Below are positions 1 to 6,526 of a stretch of DNA of 40,480 bases, piece after piece. Position numbers and translations under genes: made by a program. Numbering within the stretch: the stretch's first letter is position 1; each line of letters starts with the position of its first letter. The notes under the pieces are model-generated. The model ran no database searches, was not told where the DNA came from, and saw nothing but the letters and a program-made list of their open reading frames with translations. Source of the DNA: Clostridiales bacterium (lineage in GTDB: Bacteria; Bacillota; Clostridia; Oscillospirales; QAMX01); assembly GCA_003149835.1 (NCBI GenBank), contig QAMX01000032.1, forward strand, positions 1-40,480, read 5' to 3'.

Positions 1-1916
1 ACTCTTGCGGCGCGGCCGCGGGTGAAGCGCTTGACAATGCCGTAGACGCCGAAGCCCTCGTCGGCCGCGTCGTTGGCGACGACGATCTGACAGGATTTGT
101 ACCGCTTGACCTTGCAGTTCAGCGGGATGACCTGCGGCGCGTCGTTGGTCTCAAACGTGAAATGCTCAAAGTCGATATCGGAAAAGTCAAAGATATTCAT
201 GCGCGCCGTTTTCAGCTCGACGCCGAAGTCCCGGTCCGTCCGAATCGTGACCTTGGCGCTCGACCTTGTGTGCGGCTTAATCATGATCGCCGTGCCGCGC
301 AGGGGAATGCTTTTGAGCTGCGCGAAGTTGCCGTCGTCGTCGGCCTTGGTGGCCCAGCTCGCGGGGATGGCGGCTCCGTCGTCTGAAAAACGGCTCATGC
401 CCGCCTCGCCGGTCTTGAACCGGCAGATACGCCCGTCCGCCGTGCCGAACCAGAGCGTCCCCTCAACTTCCAGCCAGCAGCGCGCCGGAATATTCGTCCA
501 GTAGTAGCACTCGTAAATATAATCGCCCTGCGACTGCGGCTTGTAGCTCTTGTACTGCTTTCCGTCGAGCAGATAGCAGACGCCGTTCAGCGCCAGCAGA
601 TAATACCCGTTCCACTCCGTCGCCGCGGCTTCCGCGAGGTTTTCTTCCTTTGTGAGCTGCGCGTCGATGAAATAGCTGCGGTTTTGCAGGCAGAACTGCG
701 ACGTATAGGCCTGCGAGGCGATGCCGAACACGCCGTTGCGGGAGAGAAACAGCCCCTCGTCGCCGAGGTTGGCGATACTCCACGGAGAAACGGCTCCGGC
801 TCCGGCAACGCCCTGAGTCAGGGCGAAGACCGCCTTTCCGTCGCCGTCGGTTCCGGCTGTGCGAAAAAAGATGGTCGCGTCCGCGTCGTTGGCGGCCTTG
901 ATAATCGCCTGCATGGAGCCGACGCGCCGGTAGCCCATGATGGCGTTGGCGTCGCTGCCGATATAGGCAAACGACGTGTCGGGGATATAGGCGGGGTCCG
1001 GCTGATAGTCCGGCGCGTGAATCTCGCAGTGCCAGTCGACGTTTGGCTTGCCGGGGTTGCCGGAGAAAAAGATTCGCTCGCCCATGTCGCCGCCGAAGCC
1101 GTAGCTCGCGGCAAAGCGGCATTTTGCGATACTGTCCGCGTAGCCTTCGACGACCGCGGTGAAGGCGATTTCGACGTTATCCTCGCCGGTGACAACCGGC
1201 GCGGCGGGCGCGGTGGAAAACGTGACGGTTCCCGCCGTCAGGTCGACGGTATACGCGGACGATTCCTGTATCGTTCCGTTCACCGTGACGCTCTCGACGC
1301 TGTCGACCGGCGCTCTGTCGAGTCGGTAGAGCTTCGCCGTGCCGTCAGCCAGAAAGCGGTTGCGGCGCTTGCCGGTCAGGAGGTTGACCGCTTCAAAGGC
1401 GACGCCGCCGCCCGCCGGAGGCATACTGATACTGGTCAGCGGCGCATAGGCCAGGTTGGCCGCGGGCTGCAACGTCTCCCCGTCGTAGACGAGGTATTCC
1501 GCGCCGGTCAGAATCCAGAGCTTCCCCGCGCAGACAAAGGACGCGCTGCGGCTGTCGGCGTAGGTTCCGGACAGGGCGGTCAGCGCTTCGGCGGCCGTGT
1601 CCCAGCCCGTCCACTGATAGATCTTCGCGCCGATGTGCGCGAGCCGGACTTCGCCGGACGAGAGCGCGGCGCGGTGCAGGCCGTTGACCCTGCCGCAGAC
1701 GCCGTTTGCCGCGTCGGCCGCCGGCTGCGTCAAAACGGTTTTCCAGCCGGCGCGCTTCTCCGGATAGCCGCCGGTGTCGGAGATCAGGTTCGGCGCGTAG
1801 GGGCTTCTGGTGTTGTCGATCAGCGCCGGATCGGTCGACATATCCACTCCGCGGAATTTGATGTAGCTGGTCGTGTACTGCGTCGGGCTGCTGCCCTGCG
1901 GTAAGCCTATCTGCAT
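1..1916 (-). CDS. Phage virion protein, probable beta-propeller DNA-stabilisation/tail protein (3' end outside window)
   Basis: The frame is open for 638 codons from ATG 1916 to the window edge, so the C-terminus is missing. An AAGGAGG ribosome binding site lies 11 nt upstream. The N-terminus (residues about 20-60) has the pattern FRGVDMSTDP, then APNLISDTGGYPEKRAGW, which I know from phage structural proteins often labelled packaged-DNA stabilisation protein (P22 gp10-like) in Firmicutes phages. The rest is rich in short beta-strand-like blocks with recurring YxWTG, LWxxTG and LWFGTADG turns, as expected of a propeller or other all-beta virion protein. It is the only structural gene in the window, and it has its own promoter and a terminator just upstream. 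That it is a structural phage protein is fairly sure; the exact role is inferred. Confidence 0.6.
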   Translation of the reverse strand, partial: MQIGLPQGSSPTQYTTSYIKFRGVDMSTDPALIDNTRSPYAPNLISDTGGYPEKRAGWKTVLTQPAADAANGVCGRVNGLHRAALSSGEVRLAHIGAKIYQWTGWDTAAEALTALSGTYADSRSASFVCAGKLWILTGAEYLVYDGETLQPAANLAYAPLTSISMPPAGGGVAFEAVNLLTGKRRNRFLADGTAKLYRLDRAPVDSVESVTVNGTIQESSAYTVDLTAGTVTFSTAPAAPVVTGEDNVEIAFTAVVEGYADSIAKCRFAASYGFGGDMGERIFFSGNPGKPNVDWHCEIHAPDYQPDPAYIPDTSFAYIGSDANAIMGYRRVGSMQAIIKAANDADATIFFRTAGTDGDGKAVFALTQGVAGAGAVSPWSIANLGDEGLFLSRNGVFGIASQAYTSQFCLQNRSYFIDAQLTKEENLAEAAATEWNGYYLLALNGVCYLLDGKQYKSYKPQSQGDYIYECYYWTNIPARCWLEVEGTLWFGTADGRICRFKTGEAGMSRFSDDGAAIPASWATKADDDGNFAQLKSIPLRGTAIMIKPHTRSSAKVTIRTDRDFGVELKTARMNIFDFSDIDFEHFTFETNDAPQVIPLNCKVKRYKSCQIVVANDAADEGFGVYGIVKRFTRGRAAR

Positions 1917-1970
1917 GACCTGTCCGGCCTCCTTGCGTCGTCGTTTGCGTTGTTAGCCTTATCTAACTAC

Positions 1971-2000
1971 ATGATAGAACAAATGGATGGCGTTTGTCAA
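1971..2000 (-). promoter_or_regulatory. Sigma-70 promoter of the virion gene, with a palindrome at the start site
   Basis: On the minus strand a perfect TTGACA (1995-2000) is followed after 18 nt by TATCAT (1971-1976). Transcription should start near 1964. The palindrome GTTAG-N6-CTAAC (1952-1967) covers the expected start site, which is where a repressor operator would sit. Confidence 0.6.
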
Positions 2001-2042
2001 ATGGGAACGCGCTTAAATGGGGATAATTTGTTGGAAAAATAA

Positions 2043-2082
2043 AAAAAGTAAAAAAAAGAAGCCTCCGAGGGTGGAGGCTCCT
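2043..2082 (-). terminator. Rho-independent terminator after the toxin-antitoxin pair
   Basis: GCCTCC (2061-2066) pairs with GGAGGC (2073-2078) around a 6-nt loop. On the minus strand the stem is followed by a long U-run. It separates the toxin-antitoxin transcript from the virion gene, so that gene depends on its own promoter. Confidence 0.8.
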
Positions 2083-2117
2083 TGTGGGGGAGTGCAATTG
2101 TGGGATGGCAGTTTTAT

Positions 2118-2396
2118 TCACTTGGCGAGTTTATAAAGCGCGTATTGATTTAGGCTTACTCCGTTTCGCTTTGCGGCTTCTGCTAATTCACGGTGCAGTT
2201 CTTTCGGCACTCTCAAAGATACTTTTCCACTATACTCTTCATGACTTTTTTTGAACTCATCAAGGCTGATTGTTTCGCCGTCGTTTTCTTTTTCGGCCGC
2301 TTTCAGCATGGCGATATCGATTTCATCGGGTTCAACTTCGGGAATCTGCGCCATTCTGGCGGCAAACTCTTCGGGTGTCAGTGCTTTGCGTTTCAT
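2118..2396 (-). CDS. Antitoxin, ribbon-helix-helix (HicB C-terminal/Arc-like) type
   Basis: This is a 92-residue protein. The C-terminal block (about residues 57-92) reads GKVSLRVPKELHRELAEAAK followed by NGVSLNQYALYKLA, the short beta strand plus two helices of an Arc/MetJ-type ribbon-helix-helix DNA-binding domain as in HicB-family antitoxins. The N-terminal acidic half would be the toxin-neutralising part. The start is taken as ATG 2396, which has AAAGGAG 8 nt upstream; a GTG three codons earlier sits on the Shine-Dalgarno itself and is less likely. It follows the toxin gene with a 13-nt gap and shares its promoter, so the pair should autoregulate. Confidence 0.8.
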   Translation of the reverse strand: MKRKALTPEEFAARMAQIPEVEPDEIDIAMLKAAEKENDGETISLDEFKKSHEEYSGKVSLRVPKELHRELAEAAKRNGVSLNQYALYKLAK

Positions 2397-2409
2397 GGTA
2401 CTCACTCCT

Positions 2410-2655
2410 TTAATATTTTATGTTGGTTCTGGTGTTGATCGCTGTAATGATTATTTGGTTTTCACTCTGTCGCCATTCATACAAGATACGATAATGCGCG
2501 ATTTTGTAACGGTATTGGTTCGCGGTTCCTTTGAGCTTTTTGATGTCGCCGGTCATTGATTGTATATTCTCTATACCTTTTAGGAGCTTGCGCCGAGTGG
2601 CGTCATCAACGCTTTGTAAATACTTCTTAGGTTGTTTTTCAAGGGTTACCGTCAT
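2410..2655 (-). CDS. RelE/ParE-superfamily toxin
   Basis: This 81-residue basic protein begins MTVTLEKQPKKYLQSVD and ends in KIAHYRILYEWRQSENQIII and a short tail. That matches the RelE/ParE fold: two N-terminal helices, the LKG...YRYKIAHYRILY strand pair, and a final strand of the IIITAI type. RelE-like members act on ribosome-bound mRNA and ParE-like members on gyrase; sequence alone does not decide here. The start is ATG 2655, chosen because AGAAGG is suitably placed upstream and because a longer frame would run into the promoter. The toxin is encoded before the antitoxin, the reverse of classical relBE and the order seen in higBA and hicAB. Confidence 0.8.
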   Translation of the reverse strand: MTVTLEKQPKKYLQSVDDATRRKLLKGIENIQSMTGDIKKLKGTANQYRYKIAHYRILYEWRQSENQIIITAINTRTNIKY

Positions 2656-2686
2656 GTGCACACCTTCTCTTCTCTTGTGTGCAAAT

Positions 2687-2715
2687 ATGATACCATATAC
2701 ACATACACTTGTCAA
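2687..2715 (-). promoter_or_regulatory. Promoter of the toxin-antitoxin operon
   Basis: On the minus strand TTGACA (2710-2715), a 17-nt spacer and TATCAT (2687-2692) make a near-consensus promoter about 30 nt upstream of the toxin start. The spacer holds alternating GTGTATGTGTATATG sequence, a plausible operator for the ribbon-helix-helix antitoxin. Confidence 0.75.
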
Positions 2716-2766
2716 CCCCATTTCTCCGAAAAAATCTAAAAAAAATTTTTCTACATCTATATACAA

Positions 2767-4454
2767 GAATTCCCCCGCGTGGGCCTGCCTATAACGTTGT
2801 CCACAGAGTAAATGGGGTGAGCGTCATATATCATATAACCCAAAATAGGATTGTGTGATGGAGTGTATGTTGTGTTATATAGGGGTTATATTGCTGATTG
2901 TTATATTGAGAAAGAGTTTAGGGGAGTATATATTACTATATGTAATTAGCTGTTGTGTATATTAGCTTAGACTAACTCGGCGGGTATCTGCATATAGGGT
3001 ATATAGATATATATTACATATATATCATATCCCCCTATATGCAGATACTGTGATAGGACAGCGCTGTCATATGGTGATATGGTGCGATTATGGGAGGGCA
3101 GAAGGGATTATCAGATGGCAGCGTATAACCATGCATTGATAGGATAGAACGAATGTGTTTGAATATATCCGTTCCAAGCAGCAGAATATAGGCGGTAAAA
3201 CGGCCTTAAATGAATAAATATAATTGATATGCATTGATTATACATGGAGCATACACTGTCTATTAAACAAAATATGCGTTTTGAAGCAAATTAAGGGGAT
3301 TGTGAAGAGATTTTTTTTGAGGAATTATATAAGGCTGGCAGAGGGGAAATCAAGGGAAAAACGGCAGTGAGAAGCGAGGCAAAGAGGTTGACCCTTGCCC
3401 CAAGACGGGGGCGGCCGCAGGAGGCAGGTACCTATACCTACCCATCCCAACACATACAGCAATATCGAGATTGCCATGATAGGCTTGGCGGGTGCCGGTA
3501 TGGCGTCGGGCGGCATAGATCAGCTCGGATGACATCGTGGCTGTGCGGATGGGAATTGACGGTTCGGCGATTTGGCGGTCGTCGCGGCATAGGCTGTGCG
3601 GCGTCGCTTCGGCGCGCCCTGAAAGAGCCGGGCGGATGTAGGCGGTCTGGATTGCAGAGTGCCGGCGCTTCCTTGTGGCGGCATACTGTTGTTTTGGGAA
3701 CAGCGTTGTTTTAAGGCGTCCTTGCTGCGGAGCGCCCTTGTTTCAATCTGCCCTTGTTTTGGCGCACCCTTGCCCCGACAGGGGGGCATAAATTATGATA
3801 GGGTGGTATGCCCGATTTTGAAAAAAACAGCGGGGGGCCGGGCCAGAGCATATCGCGCCGCCGGCGAGGCGGTACGCTGCCTGAACTGTGTTTGCGGTTG
3901 ACCGAAAAACAAGTGCGTTTCGCGCCTCCGGTCAGCCGGAACCGCACAGCAAAGCGGCGGCGTCAAGGCGCAGAACACGGCAGAGCCGCGTTTTCGAGGC
4001 GGGGAGACCGCACAGAATCAAAACTGACCTGTCAAAACGGCGTATTTAGCGGGGTTTTAGGCAAGAGCCGCACGGAGGGTATATAAGTATATGGGCGGCA
4101 ACCAATGTATGCTGAAAACGGCTTTAATCAGCCTGTTTTAGAATATGGTTTCAGTATGCTGGTTAGTATTGACTAACTATGCGCGGGTGTTGGCGGCGCT
4201 GAAACAGGCGGCGCATGTTTTCTGTTCAACCTGTTCCATTTTGGAACCAGTTGCTTTCAAAATGAAAACAGCCGCGGACAGGCGCGGGTCTTGGGGGGCG
4301 GGATTCCCGACAAAGCGGTTGTCACTCTCCATAGCGAAAGTCTGGGGATTCTCGGCTCTCCTGCATTGTGCGAGGGTTTCAAGCGGCTTCTATCTCCGCA
4401 GCAAAAGCAGGGAGAACGCCCCAGCGATAAGTTGTTGCGGTTGACAAGACAGAC
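2767..4454. other. Gene-poor stretch between the late regulator and the toxin-antitoxin pair
   Basis: I find no convincing gene in these 1.7 kb. Positions 2820-3300 are very AT-rich, with repeated ATATAT runs and a long hairpin. Positions 3360-4080 are GC-rich, but the open frames on both strands have arginine/proline/cysteine-rich compositions without ribosome binding sites and look like chance frames or decayed sequence. Two related hairpins with the core ACCCTTGCCCC-GGGGGC lie at 3391-3412 and 3766-3787. Two copies of the GTTAG-N6-CTAAC palindrome (2961-2976, 4162-4177) and two copies of a 24-bp palindrome (4034-4058, 4115-4139) also fall here. In related phages the terminase and head genes would normally follow the late regulator, so this may be a deletion scar or a large regulatory region. 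Confidence 0.6.
2984..3048. repeat. Perfect 16-bp inverted repeat around an AT-rich loop
   Basis: GTATCTGCATATAGGG (2984-2999) is the exact reverse complement of 3033-3048. The 33-nt loop is almost only A and T and is itself partly self-complementary. No gene is nearby. It could be a bidirectional transcript end, a DNA cruciform or a protein-binding site. Confidence 0.8.
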
Positions 4455-4458
4455 AAAA

Positions 4459-4484
4459 AGAAAACCGCCGGACGAACCGGCGGC
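4459..4484 (-). terminator. Terminator of the early operon
   Basis: CCGCCGG (4465-4471) and CCGGCGG (4477-4483) form a 7-bp stem with a 5-nt loop. Read on the minus strand it is followed by TTTTCTTTTT. It lies directly after the last gene of the long minus-strand operon. Confidence 0.8.
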
Positions 4485-4501
4485 TTTGGCGCAAAGGGCT
4501 T

Positions 4502-4903
4502 TCACAGGCTGTTTCGCCTCAGGGCGGCGTTGAGTTTGTGGAGAGCGCCGCGGCGAATGCAGTGGATTTGGGCGAGGCTGCACCCAAGGGCGATAGCCAT
4601 AGCGTAAGGCGTTTCCTTGTCAAAATACAGGCCGTAGATTACGCGGGTTTCAGGGTCGTTTAGCTCTGACAAGGCGCGGTCTGTCTGGTCGATGATTGTT
4701 TCTAACTGCCGTCGGAGCTGTTCGGCGCGAAGAATCCGCCTGCGCACCTCCGGTTTATACATCTGCCATGGAATAGCGTACAGGCCGCGCAGGTCTGCAA
4801 CGCATTCATCCAGCCGGCGCCATATGGCTTTATAGCTCCGCAAGCGGCGTACGCCGATAGGCTCGGACCGTTTGAGAAAGAGCGCTTGACTTGTGGTCTG
4901 CAT
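4502..4903 (-). CDS. Phage late-gene regulator, sigma-70 region 4-like (ArpU/DUF1492 type)
   Basis: The 133-residue protein has an N-terminal helical part with a basic stretch (RRLRSYKAIWRRL). A long coiled region follows (residues about 50-85), then the block LNDPETRVIYGLYFDKETPY and AMAIALGCSLAQIHCIRRGALHKL. This layout, ending in a helix-turn-helix like sigma region 4, is typical of ArpU/RinA/DUF1492-type proteins encoded at the end of early operons in Firmicutes phages, where they turn on late transcription. The start ATG 4903 has GGAGG about 10 nt upstream and a 24-bp palindrome just before that. It is the last gene of the operon and is followed by a terminator. Its DNA target is unknown. 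Confidence 0.7.
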   Translation of the reverse strand: MQTTSQALFLKRSEPIGVRRLRSYKAIWRRLDECVADLRGLYAIPWQMYKPEVRRRILRAEQLRRQLETIIDQTDRALSELNDPETRVIYGLYFDKETPYAMAIALGCSLAQIHCIRRGALHKLNAALRRNSL

Positions 4904-5014
4904 ATCCTGAATTCCTCCCTGTTTGTCTGCCCGTTGAAACCGCGCTAAATAAGCGGTTTTGAGCAGCGTTTCTTTCCGGCCATATAACTTGTAGGGGGCT
5001 TTCGTGTTTCCCTG

Positions 5015-5281
5015 TCAATTGGCGGTGAATTCGCGGTTTTCAGAGGTAGCTTTTGATTCTGCGCGGTGCGCCGGTTTGCGGATGGACACATATTTCTTTG
5101 GAACCTCGTATTCGGCATATGGCGCGCCCTCGGCCTCCCCTCGCTGCAAGCAGCGATAGCCGTCGCAGGCGGCGCACAGCCGGTCAAGCTTCCGAATGAG
5201 CGCGGGGTGATACGTGAATATCGTTGCGGCCGGCTCTGCCTGGTTGTAGCTGATGATGGTTTCCTTCTCATAGCCCGTCAT
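5015..5281 (-). CDS. Conserved phage protein of unknown function
   Basis: This 88-residue protein begins MTGYEKETIISYNQAEPAAT, a start I recognise from a small protein family common in Firmicutes phages and without known function. The middle has a strand-helix pattern with a CAACDGYRC cysteine cluster (residues about 36-44) and a VPKKYVSIRKP block, the latter also typical of the family. The ribosome binding site is a strong GGAGGGAGGAAGG before ATG 5281. One copy of the 24-bp palindrome lies just upstream. Its 3' end contains one copy of the 24-nt direct repeat whose twin lies in the gap before the gene (5399-5422), so this region has undergone a small duplication. Confidence 0.65.
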   Translation of the reverse strand: MTGYEKETIISYNQAEPAATIFTYHPALIRKLDRLCAACDGYRCLQRGEAEGAPYAEYEVPKKYVSIRKPAHRAESKATSENREFTAN

Positions 5282-5444
5282 TGCTTATCCTTCCTCCCTC
5301 CAAAACCGCTTAAATAAGCCGTTTCAGCGCGTGTTCGTGTTTGGGGGATATAGTGTATAGGGTATAGCGCAGATATATCTCCAAACACCGCAAAACAAGC
5401 CGTTTTCAGGGGTAGCTTTTGACGTCTGTGTGTTTCGCCGTCTG

Positions 5445-5810
5445 TCATATCTTGATGAGCCCCTCTTTCAGGTCCTCGTCGTGAAGGATTTCACACAGAA
5501 AGGCCGCATTGGTGGCGATGTGCCATATATGGGGGAGGTGGCTCTCTGCGTCGGAGCTGTCCAGCCCTTTCTCTACAACGGCCAGCAGGTGACGATAAAG
5601 CGCGTCAACATAGCGTTCCGGCTCGACAAAGCGCCAGTTGTCCGGCGAGCCGTATTTTGCCGTGCCGTATTCTCTGACCTCCGCGATGGCGAGCACGGCG
5701 TGAGGCGGCACCAGAGACGGCCGCGGCTTTCCGAAATCGGCCTTTGCGTCCTGCTTGCAGTCTGTCCTCGTTTCCTGCTCAATGCTTTCCAGCACTTTCT
5801 TGACGTCCAT
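5445..5810 (-). CDS. DUF5664-family phage protein (dATP/dGTP diphosphohydrolase-like)
   Basis: The 121-residue protein contains the family signature: REYGTAKYGSPDNWR (about residues 46-60), VEPERYVDALYRHLLAV (62-78) and a HLPHIWHIATNAAFLCEI helix near the C-terminus. DUF5664 proteins are all-alpha, related to MazG-type nucleotide pyrophosphohydrolases. Some phage members split dGTP or dATP, for example in making 2-aminoadenine genomes. Here there is no PurZ or DpoZ homologue beside it, so general nucleotide-pool control during replication is more likely. ATG 5810 follows GGAGG, and the gene comes 3 nt after the stop of its upstream neighbour. Confidence 0.7.
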   Translation of the reverse strand: MDVKKVLESIEQETRTDCKQDAKADFGKPRPSLVPPHAVLAIAEVREYGTAKYGSPDNWRFVEPERYVDALYRHLLAVVEKGLDSSDAESHLPHIWHIATNAAFLCEILHDEDLKEGLIKI

Positions 5811-5813
5811 GAT

Positions 5814-6188
5814 TCATTCCTCCGTATCCGGTTTGTAAAATTCTTTGGCTTGCTCTTTCCTGATGTGGTAGATCGTTTCGATCATTCTGTCCGCGTTTTC
5901 TCTGCTGGGGCATTTGCAGTATTCCGACACGCAGTATTCGATTTGCTGATATAACGCTGCGGAGCGCCGCGCCTCTTCGCTCAGCGTCTGACGGTCGAGC
6001 TTGTCCTTCTTGTGCTCAAACAAAGCCTCGGTCTTGCGCTGTGCGCCGGTGGCTTTCGTAATCGTTCCGTCCCTGTACTGCCGGTATATCATGTACAGCT
6101 TCCCATACAAAGCCCGGTCCTCTACCGGCTCGCGGTAATGGATTCCCTCTCCGCGGATGGCCGCCGCGCTGATCTCGTCAACCGTCAT
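5814..6188 (-). CDS. Conserved phage protein of unknown function
   Basis: This 124-residue, highly charged, probably all-helical protein has the pattern ALYGKLYMIYRQYRDGTITK followed by a basic linker (residues about 28-60). That pattern recurs in small Clostridia phage proteins without assigned function. There is no catalytic motif. The C-terminal half (EYCVSEYCKCPSRENADRMI) has four cysteines close together, but not in a zinc-ribbon arrangement. ATG 6188 is preceded by AAAGGAGGG. It lies between the candidate origin region and the DUF5664 gene. Confidence 0.6.
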   Translation of the reverse strand: MTVDEISAAAIRGEGIHYREPVEDRALYGKLYMIYRQYRDGTITKATGAQRKTEALFEHKKDKLDRQTLSEEARRSAALYQQIEYCVSEYCKCPSRENADRMIETIYHIRKEQAKEFYKPDTEE

Positions 6189-6526
6189 TTCAAACCCTCC
6201 TTTTTTGCCTGTTCCCTCTCAAAAAATGCAGGGGAACGAAACGGGGAACAAAAATAGGTAACTTTTTCGAGAGGAAAACAGGGTATTTTATGATATTTAT
6301 TGTATTATATAGTATTATTATAATCTATATATCTTTGTGTTCCCTATATACCCCATATACCCAATGTATAACATGTATAATGCGCGCGCACAGTACGTGT
6401 TATATTTTCAGCGAAACGCAGGGAACGTTGGGGAACAAAGCCGAAAGCTATTGCGGCTCTAAGCGTTTTAGTGTGCCCTATTTCGTGACCCGTTTTGATG
6501 TGTTCCCTCATTTTTCGCAGAAACAG
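6189..6526. other. AT-rich non-coding region with seven GGGAAC iterons, candidate phage replication origin
   Basis: No gene is present in these 338 nt. The motif GGGAAC or its complement occurs at 6210-6216, 6231-6237, 6243-6250, 6338-6344, 6421-6427, 6430-6437 and 6501-6507, most copies extending to GGGGAACA. An almost pure AT stretch with TATATA runs lies between (6285-6390). Iterons around an AT-rich unwinding element beside the primase-helicase gene is the usual layout of a phage origin. That it functions as one is inferred. Confidence 0.5.

Larger units (their letters stand above)
4034..5406. repeat. Dispersed 24-bp imperfect palindrome, five copies
   Basis: Copies lie at 4034-4058, 4115-4139, 4937-4960, 5302-5323 and, more degenerate, 5383-5406. 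The approximate form is AAAACSGC-TTATTTA-GCGGTTTT, with arms complementary to each other. Two copies sit just upstream (in the minus direction) of the ribosome binding sites of the genes starting at 4903 and 5281. The region also holds a 24-nt direct repeat with two mismatches (5032-5055 and 5399-5422, core GGTAGCTTTTGA). These are likely operator or RNA-hairpin elements duplicated between small phage genes. Confidence 0.6.

Noticed and set aside
684..1904. Plus-strand open frame of 406 codons over the virion gene
   Set aside because: It is opposite a clearly phage-like minus-strand protein with promoter and ribosome binding site. The product is Gly/Arg/Val-rich without recognisable domains.
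3325..4086. Several overlapping open frames on both strands in the GC-rich part of the empty region
   Set aside because: They have no ribosome binding sites, no phage-protein patterns and skewed Arg/Pro/Cys composition. They are probably chance frames.
5445..5810. DUF5664 protein as evidence for a 2-aminoadenine (Z) genome
   Set aside because: No PurZ or matching polymerase is in the window, and DUF5664 proteins are common in phages with normal adenine.
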